Shown: positions 44,958 through 54,299, counted from the first letter of the stretch. The stretch is 62,100 nucleotides of DNA from Bacteroidales bacterium (GCA_022837485.1 JALHHH010000016.1:1-62100), one strand, 5' to 3'. Program-made: numbers and translations. The notes: generated from the sequence alone by a model not told the origin.

Positions 44958-45653
44958 ATGAAAAAGATTATATTTACAATAATCCTCCTCTACTGCTTTA
45001 TTATTATTAACGCGCAAAATTACAACATTGTATGGCAACAGTGTTTAGGAGATGAAACCACTACTCATTATCATACTGTTGCAAAAACATCTGACGGATT
45101 TTTCCTTGCCTTAGGGTTAAATATAGATAATGGAACTACGAATTATCATGGCAGTTCAGATATTTGGCTTATCCGAACAGATTCCCTGCATAATATTCTC
45201 TGGCAAAAATGTTTTGGTGGACTTGGTTATGAAAGATTAGACTGGAGTGGAGTGATAGACAATGGCGATGGTAGCTACGTGATAACATCCACCATGGATG
45301 TTGCTGAAAACGCAGGTGATATTACTTGTGTGTCAAATTACGGTAGCATGGATATCTGGCTTATTCAATTACGCGATACCACAGTGGTAAGTGCCAATCA
45401 TATACCCTATGATGCCGGTATGGTTAAAGTTTACCCCAACCCTGCCAATGATTACGTAGTTTTTGAATTAAAAAAACCGTTACCTTCAGGTACTATTACC
45501 ATTACCGATTTAATGGGAAGAACGGTTGATTCTATGCAGATAACCGGAGAAAAAACTGTTTGGCAACCAGCCGGAATACCTTCAGGGGTTTACCTTTACA
45601 GAATTAAAGGGGCAACTTCGGTTGCTTCTGGCAAACTGTTGATTATGAATTAA
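44958..45653 (+). CDS. Short T9SS-targeted secreted protein
   Basis: A 231-aa exported protein. The signal peptide (KKIIFTIILLYCFIIINAQ) is followed by about one and a half repeats of the kind IVWQQCLGD / DIWLIRTDSLHNILWQKCFGG, common in Bacteroidota repeat-rich secreted proteins. It ends in a T9SS C-terminal domain (VKVYPNPANDYVVFEL, GVYLYRIKG, GKLLIMN). Relatives of this type are often much longer, so this may be an internally shortened copy. It lies directly behind a strong terminator and is AT-rich. Its C-terminal domain is clearly paralogous to that of the next gene. Confidence 0.85.
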   Translation: MKKIIFTIILLYCFIIINAQNYNIVWQQCLGDETTTHYHTVAKTSDGFFLALGLNIDNGTTNYHGSSDIWLIRTDSLHNILWQKCFGGLGYERLDWSGVIDNGDGSYVITSTMDVAENAGDITCVSNYGSMDIWLIQLRDTTVVSANHIPYDAGMVKVYPNPANDYVVFELKKPLPSGTITITDLMGRTVDSMQITGEKTVWQPAGIPSGVYLYRIKGATSVASGKLLIMN

Positions 45654-45722
45654 TTAAAATAAATCGGGCAGCTCAACTTTTAATGATTTAATTGTTTGAG
45701 TAAAACCTTAAAAACTAATGTT

Positions 45723-47098
45723 ATGAAAAAATTTATTACCCTTTTGCTTTGTATGGTAAGTTTTGGCGCTTTTTCGCAGAACTTTATTAAGTCGTATTCT
45801 TTTTTCGGAAACGCGGAAGCGGCCCGGGTAGATTTCGAAGAAACCGGTTACAGGATGATTGGCTCAGGTAGGGATATTGATGGCGATTTTGTTTTTGTAC
45901 TTCACCTGGATTTTTTTGGTGACACCATTAAAACCAGAAAAATGTATTTTGATTTTCAATTTTTTCATGGACTCTACCCTAGTCTGGAAATTACTGACCA
46001 TGTTGGCAATCATTATATTGTTGTTTCGCGCAGCGCTGATTCAGCCCTTATCGTAAAATATTCTCCTGAATGGCATGAACTAAGGCGAAAAAGCATCCCA
46101 ACCTTCGACACTTACCAGACTTACGCCATCACGCATACTGCCGATAACCATCTGGTGCTTGTTTGCGGGAATGATTTATTGAAACTTGATACTGATTTTA
46201 ACATTATCTGGCATAAACAGTATGGCGGAGAAACCAATGGAACGGAATCTGAATCAAAACCATATTCTGTCATAGAAGCTGAGGGCGGCGACTTGTTCGT
46301 TTATTCGATGGACTACTTACGAGTATTCCATTTCGAGTATCCGCCTCATTATGCTTACCTGCGTATTTTCAATAAGGATGGTATGCTGCGCGACAGTATT
46401 GCAACCACGCTGAGATATGAATGTTTGCCATACGAAGACGGGTTTATTTGCACAGGGTATTACATGAATTTACTTGCTTTTCCACCTGTTACAGGTAATT
46501 CTCTGATACACCATGATCTCGGTGGCGCGCAGGTTTTAGTGAAAAATCTGGCTTATGTTGACAGTAGTTGTATCGTACAAAGACCAGTACAAAATCATGA
46601 AGGCAATCTGATTATTTTTGGAGCTAATTGCGCTGATTTTAATAGAAATATTTATATGCACGCTGCTTCCATAGAAGGAGACAGCCTGTGGACAAGACAA
46701 TTTCCTTTTCCTGATTATGATAAGAGCTGGGTTACTGATATCAAGGTTGCCCCTGATGGGGGTTATCTTTTTCCAATGACAACCGGGTATTTCCCGGATT
46801 AATCAAAACCGATGCCATGGGCAACATCAGTAGTCTGGGATTTGAAGAAAGTGTAATCAATGAGAAGGTCAGGGTTTATCCGAATCCTGCCGCCGGATTT
46901 GTAGTTTTCGAACTTGACCAGCCATCGCCCGGGCGTATAATAACCATAACCGACATTACCGGAAGAACGGTTGCTGAGATACCTGCCAACAGCGTAAAAG
47001 TCGTATGGGAGCCGGCAGGGGCAAAGCCTGGCGTATATTTCTACAGATTGCGGGAACCCTCAGGAACCACCGGCGGTAAACTGCTGATCGCGCCCTGA
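45723..47098 (+). pseudogene. Frameshifted T9SS-targeted secreted protein
   Basis: Two frames belong to one gene. The first (45723-46802) has a signal peptide (ITLLLCMVSFGAFSQ) and a beta-rich body, and stops with GYFPD at 46800-46802. The second (from 46796 in the +2 frame) continues with GLIKTDAMGNISSLG and a full T9SS C-terminal domain (VRVYPNPAAGFVVFEL to GKLLIAP). One extra base in the CCC run at 46793-46795 would restore P-G-L-I-K-T-D-A. It is therefore a one-base deletion, a programmed shift, or a sequencing error. In the present state the secreted part loses its sorting domain. Confidence 0.82.
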
Positions 47099-47134
47099 GT
47101 AAATCAGGGTATGGCAAGATCTGATGCAGTAAAG

Positions 47135-47485
47135 CTAAAGTAAATTGTTAATTTCTAGGCATCCCATCTCGGCATAAGCAGGATCAGTCAGAAATGCCTT
47201 TATTGTATCATGGTTTTTTCTGAGTATACGTTCAATGTTATTGGTTTTGGTATTTCCGGTTCTCAGCCAGATTATTTTGGGCGGCGATCCTTTAAGAAGC
47301 CCTATGTCATAGAAATCATTGTCGAAAGTAAGGATGCAGAATCCGTTTCGCCTGGCATACTCCCATATAATCAAATCTTTGGAATTTTCCAATCCAAGTT
47401 CCTTAACCTGCCTGGTTCCGGGGTAAATATCCTGAATCCTTGAGGCTATCCTGAAAGAAATGTTCTGATCCAACAATAGCTTCAT
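47135..47485 (-). CDS. DUF5615 PIN-like toxin candidate
   Basis: A 116-aa PIN-fold-like protein. The N-terminal MKLLLDQNIS with Asp6, the middle ELGLENSKDLIIWEYARRNGFCILTFDNDF (acidic cluster), and PKIIWLRTGN are the hallmarks of DUF5615, grouped with Mut7-C-like/PIN nucleases. It overlaps the DUF433 gene by 4 nt (ATGA). The usual reading is an RNase toxin with DUF433 as antitoxin; activity is not shown here. It lies convergent with the frameshifted T9SS gene. Confidence 0.86.
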   Translation of the reverse strand: MKLLLDQNISFRIASRIQDIYPGTRQVKELGLENSKDLIIWEYARRNGFCILTFDNDFYDIGLLKGSPPKIIWLRTGNTKTNNIERILRKNHDTIKAFLTDPAYAEMGCLEINNLL

Positions 47486-47706
47486 TCCGAAACCTGAAGT
47501 TTACGCTCCCTGTCGGAAGCAAACAGTAAGCATGCCCTGATGTCTTCCTTCGTCAACTCAGGGTAATCGGCCAGAATGTCTTCGAATGACATGCCTGATC
47601 CCAGCCATCCGAGTACGTCAGACACACTGATACGGGTATCCCTGATACAGGGTTTGCCAAATCTTTTAGATGCGCTTATGCGGATAATCCGATTGTACTT
47701 CTTCAT
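47482..47706 (-). CDS. DUF433 antitoxin candidate
   Basis: A 74-aa protein of the DUF433 family: RISASKRFGKPCIRDTRISVSDVLGWLGSGMSFEDILADYPELTKEDIRACL is its typical helix-turn-helix-like core. DUF433 proteins pair with PIN-like toxins and probably bind their own promoter. Upstream, a -7 element (TACCTTTG) ends only 4 nt before the ATG. It is first in the pair, as is usual for antitoxins. Confidence 0.88.
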   Translation of the reverse strand: MKKYNRIIRISASKRFGKPCIRDTRISVSDVLGWLGSGMSFEDILADYPELTKEDIRACLLFASDRERKLQVSE

Positions 47707-47710
47707 ATTC

Positions 47711-47718
47711 CAAAGGTA
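47711..47718 (-). promoter_or_regulatory. -7 element (TACCTTTG) of the toxin-antitoxin pair
   Basis: Perfect minus-strand match, 4 nt before the DUF433 ATG; the transcript would be almost leaderless. Confidence 0.65.
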
Positions 47719-47912
47719 CTAATAATCTGATTTGTAAAACGAATCATCGTGAATTACAGTATAAAATTTCCGGTAATTCTGTTTGAAATTGCCTGGGAAA
47801 CAATATAATACCTCTAATTCAGTGTGCCGGTGATGGTTCCTGATTGTTGTTTGCCGCCTGATCCCTTGAAGGGTTGACTTTCTGCGACAGCTTCTGTCAG
47901 AAAAGTTGAGGT

Positions 47913-49205
47913 CTATTGCCTGGGCTTCAGGTAGCGGTTATACAACAGCAGCCCGATGATGGTGGCGACGCCTATCATACTGAAGATAAACCACAGCAGC
48001 CCGGGGCGTCCCATACCGTCGACAAATTTCACATAAAGCGTGGCGCCGAGTATGCCGCCAATGCCGCTGCCGATGACTCCGTAAAGGAAAGAGTAGCCCA
48101 GGTAAAGCGCCTTTTTGTCGGGCGGGGCAATCAGTCCGATGTAGGAGATGAATTTCGGGTGGGCGGTCATCTCGCCGATGGAAAATATGATCAGTCCGGC
48201 AACAAATACCCAGGCATAGGTACTGATGGCCAGTATGCCCATTCCCAGCGTCCCCAGCGCGATTCCCGTGATCATGGTGGGCAGGGCGGGAGTTTTCTTA
48301 ACAATGGAAGAGACCAGCAGCTGCAACGCGATAATGGCCCCCGCATTGACCACAGTTACATGCTCGGCTTCAAACTTCCAGGAGGGGTTGCTGACAAACA
48401 GCCCCAGAAACCTGTTGATGGCATTGTTTACCGGTGTCATGTCCATGTAATCGGTCAGGTACCAGAGTATGGTATCGAACATCTGGAAATAGAGGATCCA
48501 GAAACCGCTGTATATCACGATCATCAGCACAAAGCGATAATCCTTCAGCACCAGCAGAATGCCTTTCAGCACTTCCGCGAGGGGCTTGGTATTGGCCGGG
48601 CGGGGTGGCTCTTTGTAAACGAACAGGTTGAGCAGCAGCATGGAGCCCGTACCTACGGCAGCCATAATGAAAATATAATTCCATCCAATCCCTTTCAGGA
48701 AAGGTACCAGAATAAGCGGGAAAATAAATGCCCCCAGGTTGATCGACCAGTAAAAGATGCCGAATCCCAGGCCTGAATTACCTTCGTCGGTCACGCGGGC
48801 GATGGTTCCCGAAATCACCGGTTTGAAGAAACCGGCCCCGATGGCCATCAGGATCAGGCTCATAAATACAAGTACATAGGAGGAAGAGAGGCTGGTAAAA
48901 AAGTAGCCGGCGCTCATCACCGTAAAGGCCATCATCAGCGTACGGCGGTAACCGAAGCGGTCGGCCAGCGCCCCCGAAAGTATGGGCAGCAGGTACAGCA
49001 GCGGCGTAATGGTGCTTTTAATTACCCCCACGCCTTCCTTGCTGAAACCCAGTCCGCCATCGCCCACCGTAGTGACGAGGTAAACCGATAGTACCGACAT
49101 CACACCGTAGTAGGAACCTCTTTCGAAAAACTCCATTACGATGGCTGTCCAGAAATTACGCGGGAAGGACTTGAAACCCGATTTGTTCGCAGGGGTGCTG
49201 TTCAT
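47913..49205 (-). CDS. POT/PTR-like MFS transporter
   Basis: A 430-aa major-facilitator protein with about 12 membrane helices. The N-terminal FFERGSYYGVMSVLSVYLV matches the ExxERFxYYG signature of proton-dependent oligopeptide transporters, and LSGALADRFGYRRTLM is the MFS loop 2-3 motif. The substrate may be di/tripeptides; this cannot be fixed from sequence. It lies on the minus strand, 114 nt downstream of the aspartate kinase gene, with its own -7 element. Confidence 0.88.
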   Translation of the reverse strand: MNSTPANKSGFKSFPRNFWTAIVMEFFERGSYYGVMSVLSVYLVTTVGDGGLGFSKEGVGVIKSTITPLLYLLPILSGALADRFGYRRTLMMAFTVMSAGYFFTSLSSSYVLVFMSLILMAIGAGFFKPVISGTIARVTDEGNSGLGFGIFYWSINLGAFIFPLILVPFLKGIGWNYIFIMAAVGTGSMLLLNLFVYKEPPRPANTKPLAEVLKGILLVLKDYRFVLMIVIYSGFWILYFQMFDTILWYLTDYMDMTPVNNAINRFLGLFVSNPSWKFEAEHVTVVNAGAIIALQLLVSSIVKKTPALPTMITGIALGTLGMGILAISTYAWVFVAGLIIFSIGEMTAHPKFISYIGLIAPPDKKALYLGYSFLYGVIGSGIGGILGATLYVKFVDGMGRPGLLWFIFSMIGVATIIGLLLYNRYLKPRQ

Positions 49206-49227
49206 GCCTGAAAATTTGAGTGATGCG

Positions 49228-49235
49228 CAAAAATA
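49228..49235 (-). promoter_or_regulatory. -7 element (TATTTTTG) of the MFS gene
   Basis: Minus-strand TATTTTTG, 22 nt upstream of the ATG at 49205. Confidence 0.6.
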
Positions 49236-49319
49236 GGAATTTGCCGTTAATCTTTAACGGCATGCGGAATGCTGCGGGAATCGGGACTCCCGTTTTGTTA
49301 TTCGGAAACCGGAGGCTTT

Positions 49320-50591
49320 TTATTTTGATTTTTGGGATTCAACCACCAGCTGCACTGTAAGCCGGCTTTTCTGCTCCAGCAGCACCGGGCGCTTGTTCAC
49401 GATTTTATCGGTGATCTTTTTGTTGTAGTAACGAATGGTGATCAGTTCAAGGCCGCGGTTGTACTTCACCCTGAAATCGCCGCTGAGGGCCTTGAAAAGC
49501 CGGTTCAGCTTGTCGGGATGATCGTCGATGCAGATGGAAAAACTGATGGCCGAATTCTGCATCAGGTTGATGCGGATGCCCATGTGCGAAAGCAGCCCGA
49601 AAATGGTGTGCAGCCCGTCTTCGGCGATAAATGAAAAGTCGTTGGGCGAGACGGAGACCAGCACCTGATCTTTTTTCACGATATAGCAGGGCGTATTCAG
49701 CGGCTGATCTTCGAAACTGTGGATCAGGGTTCCTTTTTCCTCCGGTTTTTCAAAGGACTTCACGTACAGCGGAATATTTTTGTTCTGCAGTGGCTGAATG
49801 GTTTTCGGATGTATGACCGAAGCTCCGAAATAGGCCAGCTCGATGGCGTCGCGGTAAGAGATGCGGTCGAGCAGTACGGTGTCGTCGAAGTAGCGGGGGT
49901 CGGCATTCAGAACACCGGGCACATCCTTCCAGATAATCATTTCGCCGGCATCGAGGGCGTAGGCAAAGATGGCCGCGCTGAAGTCGGAGCCTTCCCTGCC
50001 GAGAGTAACCGGATGCCCCGAACTGCTGCAGCCGATAAAACCCTGCGTGATATACAGGGGAGCTTCGTATTCGGGGTTGGCTTCATCAAAGGCAGCCAGT
50101 ATCCTTCGGGTGGTTTCATCCCAGCTGATGCGGGCGTTGCGGAATGCTTCACTGGTTATTATCAGCTTCCGGGCGTCAAGAAGCTGATTCGGTACTCCCT
50201 CCCGACTTAGAAATTCACTGACAATAGCGGTTGAAAGCAATTCCCCGTTCGATACTATCTGATCGTATGCTGCATCGTAGAGAGAGGGCGGAGCAGACTG
50301 CAGCAGCAGGCGGATATCTCTGATGATTGATTTAACTGCCAGACTGCCTGCACCTCCGAGTTCCGATGAAATTTCCAGATGAAAGTTTTCTAGCCCGCTG
50401 AGCAATGAGAATACGCCAACGTCCTGATTAATCCATGCATCGGCAACCTGCTCTAGCGCATTGGTTGTCTTACCCATTGCAGAAATTACAACGCAGATGC
50501 GCTCTCCCGGAAACCTGTTCAGAATTTCCCTGACATTTCTTACTGCTTCCGCATCCCTTAAAGATGCCCCTCCAAACTTAAAAACTTTCAT
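49320..50591 (-). CDS. Aspartate kinase
   Basis: Aspartokinase phosphorylates L-aspartate in the Lys/Thr/Met pathway. The 423-aa product is monofunctional: the kinase domain shows VFKFGGASLRDAEAVRNV, ITQGFIGCSSSGHPVTLGREGSDFSAAIFAYAL and IIWKDVPGVLNADPRYF. Two ACT-like segments follow at the C-terminus (SVSPNDFSFIAEDGLHTIFGLLSHMGI and AISFSICIDDHPDKLNRLF). The ACT regions suggest feedback regulation by an amino acid. Divergent from fbp; a -7 element lies at 50680-50687. Confidence 0.93.
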   Translation of the reverse strand: MKVFKFGGASLRDAEAVRNVREILNRFPGERICVVISAMGKTTNALEQVADAWINQDVGVFSLLSGLENFHLEISSELGGAGSLAVKSIIRDIRLLLQSAPPSLYDAAYDQIVSNGELLSTAIVSEFLSREGVPNQLLDARKLIITSEAFRNARISWDETTRRILAAFDEANPEYEAPLYITQGFIGCSSSGHPVTLGREGSDFSAAIFAYALDAGEMIIWKDVPGVLNADPRYFDDTVLLDRISYRDAIELAYFGASVIHPKTIQPLQNKNIPLYVKSFEKPEEKGTLIHSFEDQPLNTPCYIVKKDQVLVSVSPNDFSFIAEDGLHTIFGLLSHMGIRINLMQNSAISFSICIDDHPDKLNRLFKALSGDFRVKYNRGLELITIRYYNKKITDKIVNKRPVLLEQKSRLTVQLVVESQKSK

Positions 50592-50679
50592 GCCTGTAAT
50601 TTTGATGATCCCGCCGGATGTGTTTTATCGTCCCTCCCTGTCCGGCACGCATGCCTTTATGGTCATTTTTTTGTTAAAG

Positions 50680-50687
50680 CAAATTTA
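50680..50687 (-). promoter_or_regulatory. -7 element (TAAATTTG) of the aspartate kinase gene
   Basis: Minus-strand match about 88 nt upstream of the ATG, implying a leader of roughly 80 nt. Confidence 0.45.
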
Positions 50688-50839
50688 ATTAAATTATTCC
50701 GGGAGTTAACCTGTTCATTAATATTATGGGTCAGGAGATACCGGACATTTCCTTCTTCCTGATTTTTATCCGGAATATTCCGGCTTTTGAGCCCGAAAAT
50801 GTTTTTCAGCCGTTGCTTGTGAAATGCAATTAATTCCTG

Positions 50840-50847
50840 TAGGTTTG
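50840..50847 (+). promoter_or_regulatory. -7 element (TAGGTTTG) of fbp
   Basis: Plus-strand match 37 nt upstream of the fbp ATG. Confidence 0.55.
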
Positions 50848-50884
50848 GACTTTGATGAACGATTAACCGAAAAGTACTGCTACC

Positions 50885-51886
50885 ATGAAGACACTTATTG
50901 AATTTATTTCCGAAACGCAGGCCGATTTCCCGTATGCAACGGGAGAATTTACGCGGCTGCTCAACGACATAGGAATTGCAGCCAAACTGGTTAACCGGGA
51001 AGTGAATAAGGCAGGGCTTGCCGATATCAACGGTTATTTTGGTCAGCAAAACGTTCAGGGTGAAGACCAGAAAAAGCTCGATGTGTTTGCCAACGAATGT
51101 TTTCTCTCGGCCATGCGTTACGGAGGTATGGTGTGTGCCGTGGCATCGGAGGAGAATGAGGAGTTGTATACATACGACAATGCCTTTTCTCAGAAGGGCA
51201 AGTATGTGGTTGCCATGGATCCGCTCGACGGATCCTCAAACATTGAGGTGAATGTTCCGATCGGAACCATTTTTTCCATTTACCGACGGCTTGGCGATGG
51301 TGGCCCGGGAACGGTGGAAGATCTGCTGCAGCCCGGAAACAGGCAGATAGCGGCCGGTTATGTGATTTACGGATCTTCAACCATGCTGGTATATACCACC
51401 GGAAAAGGAGTCAACGGATTTACGCTGGATCCTTCCGTCGGCCTTTTTTTGCTCTCGCACCCCAATATGAAGTTCCCGGAAGGGGGAAACATCTATTCGA
51501 TCAACGAAGCCAACTATATTTATTTTCAGGAAGGAGTCAAGCAGTACATCAATTATTGTCAGCAGGACGATCCGACCACCAACCGTCCCTATACCACCCG
51601 CTACATCGGAAGTCTGGTTGCCGATTTTCACCGCAACCTCATCCGGGGAGGCATCTACATTTATCCGGGAACGCTGAAAAATCCATACGGTAAATTACGA
51701 TTGCTCTATGAATGCAATCCGGTTGCTTTCCTTGCAGAGCAGGCCGGAGGAAAGGCATCCACCGGTTTTGAGCGGATACTGGATATCGTGCCTCAGCATC
51801 TGCACCAGCGCGTACCGTTTTTCACCGGTACGAAGCATATGGTGGAAAAAGCCGAGGAGATGATGCGGACCTATTCGCCCGAGTAA
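50885..51886 (+). CDS. fbp: Class I fructose-1,6-bisphosphatase
   Basis: Hydrolyses fructose-1,6-bisphosphate in gluconeogenesis. The 333-aa protein has CAVASEENEEL, the metal-binding DPLDGSSNIEVNVPIGTIFSIY, TGKGVNGFTLDPSVG, the sugar-binding TRYIGSLVADFHRNLIRGGIYIYPG and the C-terminal EQAGGKAS. It is a normal-length class I enzyme. It is followed by the convergent response regulator gene with 6 nt between stops. Confidence 0.96.
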   Translation: MKTLIEFISETQADFPYATGEFTRLLNDIGIAAKLVNREVNKAGLADINGYFGQQNVQGEDQKKLDVFANECFLSAMRYGGMVCAVASEENEELYTYDNAFSQKGKYVVAMDPLDGSSNIEVNVPIGTIFSIYRRLGDGGPGTVEDLLQPGNRQIAAGYVIYGSSTMLVYTTGKGVNGFTLDPSVGLFLLSHPNMKFPEGGNIYSINEANYIYFQEGVKQYINYCQQDDPTTNRPYTTRYIGSLVADFHRNLIRGGIYIYPGTLKNPYGKLRLLYECNPVAFLAEQAGGKASTGFERILDIVPQHLHQRVPFFTGTKHMVEKAEEMMRTYSPE

Positions 51887-51892
51887 GAAATA

Positions 51893-52585
51893 TCAGCTTT
51901 TTACAACCAGTTTGAATCCGATCCCATGTACGTTGATGAGCTCAACGTTCTCGTCTCCTTTAAGGTATTTGCGCAGCTTGGCGATGTATACGTCCATGCT
52001 CCGGGCGTTGAAATAGCTATCGTCCTGCCATATTTTATTCAGGGCATAGCTCCGGTCGAGTACCTCGTTCAGGTTTTCGCACAGCAACCTCAGCAATTCA
52101 TTTTCCTTCGAAGTGAGGCGCTGCTCTTCCCCGTCGCGCATAAGTACCTGCCGGTTGTAGTCGAGGGTGAATGTACCGATGGTGAATACCTTGCCGCCCT
52201 GAGGATTATATCCGGCACGACGGAGGATGGCTTCGATGCGCAGCAGGAGTTCTTCCATGCTGAAAGGCTTGGTAAGATAGTCGTCGGCCCCGGCCTGAAA
52301 GCCCTTCAGTTTGTCTTCCTCCAGCGATTTGGCCGTCAGAAACAATATCGGAATGTTACGGTCAACCTGTCGGATTTCACGGGCAAGGGTAAACCCGTCT
52401 TTTACAGGCATCATAACGTCAACAATACAAAAATCGAACTGCTCCCTCGAAAAAAGTTCGTATGCTTCCTGTCCGTTTACGCACAGCTTTGGCGCATACC
52501 CCTTGGCTTCGAGGTACGATTTGAGAATGTTGCCCAGGTTACGGTCATCCTCGGCAAGCAGTATCCTGGTTTTTTCCTTTTCCAT
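51893..52585 (-). CDS. rprY: OmpR-family response regulator, RprY-like
   Basis: A 230-aa two-component regulator. The receiver has the acidic pair EDD (residues 12-14), the phospho-acceptor Asp56 (FCIVDVMMP) and the Lys in FLTAKS. A winged-helix OmpR domain follows (LTSKENELLRLLCENLNEVLDR, MDVYIAKLRKYL). It resembles Bacteroidota RprY. Its gene follows the sensor kinase by 52 nt, the kinase being first, so both are one operon. Confidence 0.92.
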   Translation of the reverse strand: MEKEKTRILLAEDDRNLGNILKSYLEAKGYAPKLCVNGQEAYELFSREQFDFCIVDVMMPVKDGFTLAREIRQVDRNIPILFLTAKSLEEDKLKGFQAGADDYLTKPFSMEELLLRIEAILRRAGYNPQGGKVFTIGTFTLDYNRQVLMRDGEEQRLTSKENELLRLLCENLNEVLDRSYALNKIWQDDSYFNARSMDVYIAKLRKYLKGDENVELINVHGIGFKLVVKS

Positions 52586-52637
52586 AGTATTTCCTGGTTA
52601 TTTCTTTGGATTATAATGGGTGCAAGCAGCATTTATT

Positions 52638-54200
52638 CTATTCGCCGTGCGGAAGCCATACCCTGAAGGTGGAGCCTTTACCCGGTTCGCTTTCCACACT
52701 CACCTCGCCCTCGTGTTTATCGACTATAAATTTAACATAACTGAGTCCCAAACCAAAGCCTTTTACATTATGAACATCTCCCGTGGGAACCCGGTAGAGT
52801 TTTTCGAATATTTTTTTCTGGTTTGTCTTGCTGATACCTGTGCCGTTGTCGGTAATGCTTACGAGCACCCCCTGGTTGCGGTCTTCGGTACTTACCATGA
52901 TCAGAGGTTTGCGCGGAGTGTACTTGTTGGCATTGTCGAGCAGGTTGTTGATCATATTGGTAACATGCACACGGTCGGCAGTTATCACCGGATTTGAGGC
53001 ATTCAGTGAGGTATCTATGCTCCCGTCGCGAATCTGCACCTGTATGGCAATCTTCCGGATAACGTCAGATATTACTTCGTGGATATCAAACGGTTCTTTT
53101 CTCAGGTTCAGCTGCCCCTTTTCCAGGATGGCGGTTTGAAGGATCTTCTCGGCAAGTACTCCCAGGCGTTTGTTTTCCTGACTTATAATGTCGATGTAGG
53201 AGTGCATGAGATCCTCACTTTTAGGAACATCCGGATCGTTCAGTACTTCACACGCCAGGGAAACCGTCGAAATAGGTGTTTTAAACTCATGCGTCATGTT
53301 GTTGATGAAGTCGTTCTTCATCTCCGAGAGTTTTTTCTGTTTCAGGATGGCGAAGATCATTGCGGCAAAGGCAATCACGATAAAGAGTGAGAGTCCACCC
53401 GAAATGATGAGCATACCGCTCATTTGCAGAAGCAGGTAGCGTGTTTGCCTCGGAAAGTTGATCAGCAGAAAATCACCGGTAGGGTAACCGCCACCGGCAA
53501 ACATGGGAAAGAACATTCCTTCTTCCATCAGCTTTTCACGCGAAGCGGCATCTTTTTCCAGAACCATGATGTTGCGCGACTCGCTGAAGACCCCGAATTC
53601 GTATTCCGCGTTTATTCCTTTGGCCTGAAGGGCGATATTGATCAGGGTGTCGAGCTGTCCGCGCGAAACCCTGTTCTCGATGCTTGGAGCAAACGGGCTG
53701 TTGAAAAGTTCTTCAAAGACCTGATTCAGAAGAAATGCTTTTTTCCGGTGCAGCTGCCTGGCCCTGTCACTGAGTTCGCTGCTGCCCCCGGCAATGCCCA
53801 GAGTGTCGGGAACCGTGAGAATGGCCGAATCCGTCTTTTTTACCATTTTCCACTGGTTGTCTTCAAAAACCTCGCTCCATTCCTGCTGCCGCTGATAGTT
53901 GTAGTTGCTGCCTGCATCGTTCTGCCCGGGCATCTGTCCGGTTTCCCTGTAGATGAGGTAATCGAGCGAATCGATGGAGCGGAGCAGATTGGTGTACGCA
54001 GTATTTTTTCGCATCTGCCTGCTCATCTCAAGTTTCTCCAGCCGGTTCATTACATCGCCCATTGCCTCGGCGACCGTACGCTGAAAGTCGGCCTCTCTCA
54101 GCTTCACGGCACTGCTGATCCAGTATGTCTGGATTCCGGTAAGAACGATGAGTGCAACGCTCACCAGAACAGTGATTAACAGTATCAGCCGACGGTTCAT
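52638..54200 (-). CDS. rprX: Sensor histidine kinase, RprX-like
   Basis: A 520-aa membrane sensor. TM1 lies at the start (LILLITVLVSVALIVLTGIQ), then a periplasmic domain of about 230 residues, TM2 (LIISGGLSLFIVIAFAAMIFAIL), the H-box MTHEFKTPISTVSLACEVL, the N-box NNLLDNANKYTP, G1 ITDNGTGISK and G2 GFGLGLSYVK. The layout and the partner match RprX/RprY. A -7 element (54206-54213) ends 5 nt before its ATG, giving a near-leaderless mRNA. Confidence 0.92.
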   Translation of the reverse strand: MNRRLILLITVLVSVALIVLTGIQTYWISSAVKLREADFQRTVAEAMGDVMNRLEKLEMSRQMRKNTAYTNLLRSIDSLDYLIYRETGQMPGQNDAGSNYNYQRQQEWSEVFEDNQWKMVKKTDSAILTVPDTLGIAGGSSELSDRARQLHRKKAFLLNQVFEELFNSPFAPSIENRVSRGQLDTLINIALQAKGINAEYEFGVFSESRNIMVLEKDAASREKLMEEGMFFPMFAGGGYPTGDFLLINFPRQTRYLLLQMSGMLIISGGLSLFIVIAFAAMIFAILKQKKLSEMKNDFINNMTHEFKTPISTVSLACEVLNDPDVPKSEDLMHSYIDIISQENKRLGVLAEKILQTAILEKGQLNLRKEPFDIHEVISDVIRKIAIQVQIRDGSIDTSLNASNPVITADRVHVTNMINNLLDNANKYTPRKPLIMVSTEDRNQGVLVSITDNGTGISKTNQKKIFEKLYRVPTGDVHNVKGFGLGLSYVKFIVDKHEGEVSVESEPGKGSTFRVWLPHGE

Positions 54201-54205
54201 GATTG

Positions 54206-54213
54206 CAAAGGTA
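54206..54213 (-). promoter_or_regulatory. -7 element (TACCTTTG) of the rprXY-like operon
   Basis: Perfect minus-strand match, 5 nt before the kinase ATG at 54200. Confidence 0.65.
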
Positions 54214-54299
54214 AGCGGGCTTGCACCATAAACCTGAGGACGTTAACATCTTTTAACTTTTGTTTGGTTTCCTTAACATTACACCCCCTGCCAGTGGTG

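Noticed and set aside
44853..45038. A 61-codon minus-strand frame across the terminator at 44911-44952
   Set aside because: It runs through a strong plus-strand terminator and into a recognised gene in antisense.
47093..47109. CCCTGA/TCAGGG hairpin at the end of the frameshifted T9SS gene as a terminator
   Set aside because: No T-run follows on either strand and the stem is short.
50663..51049. A 128-codon minus-strand frame across the fbp start
   Set aside because: It overlaps the start of fbp and the shared promoter region, and no motif is visible.
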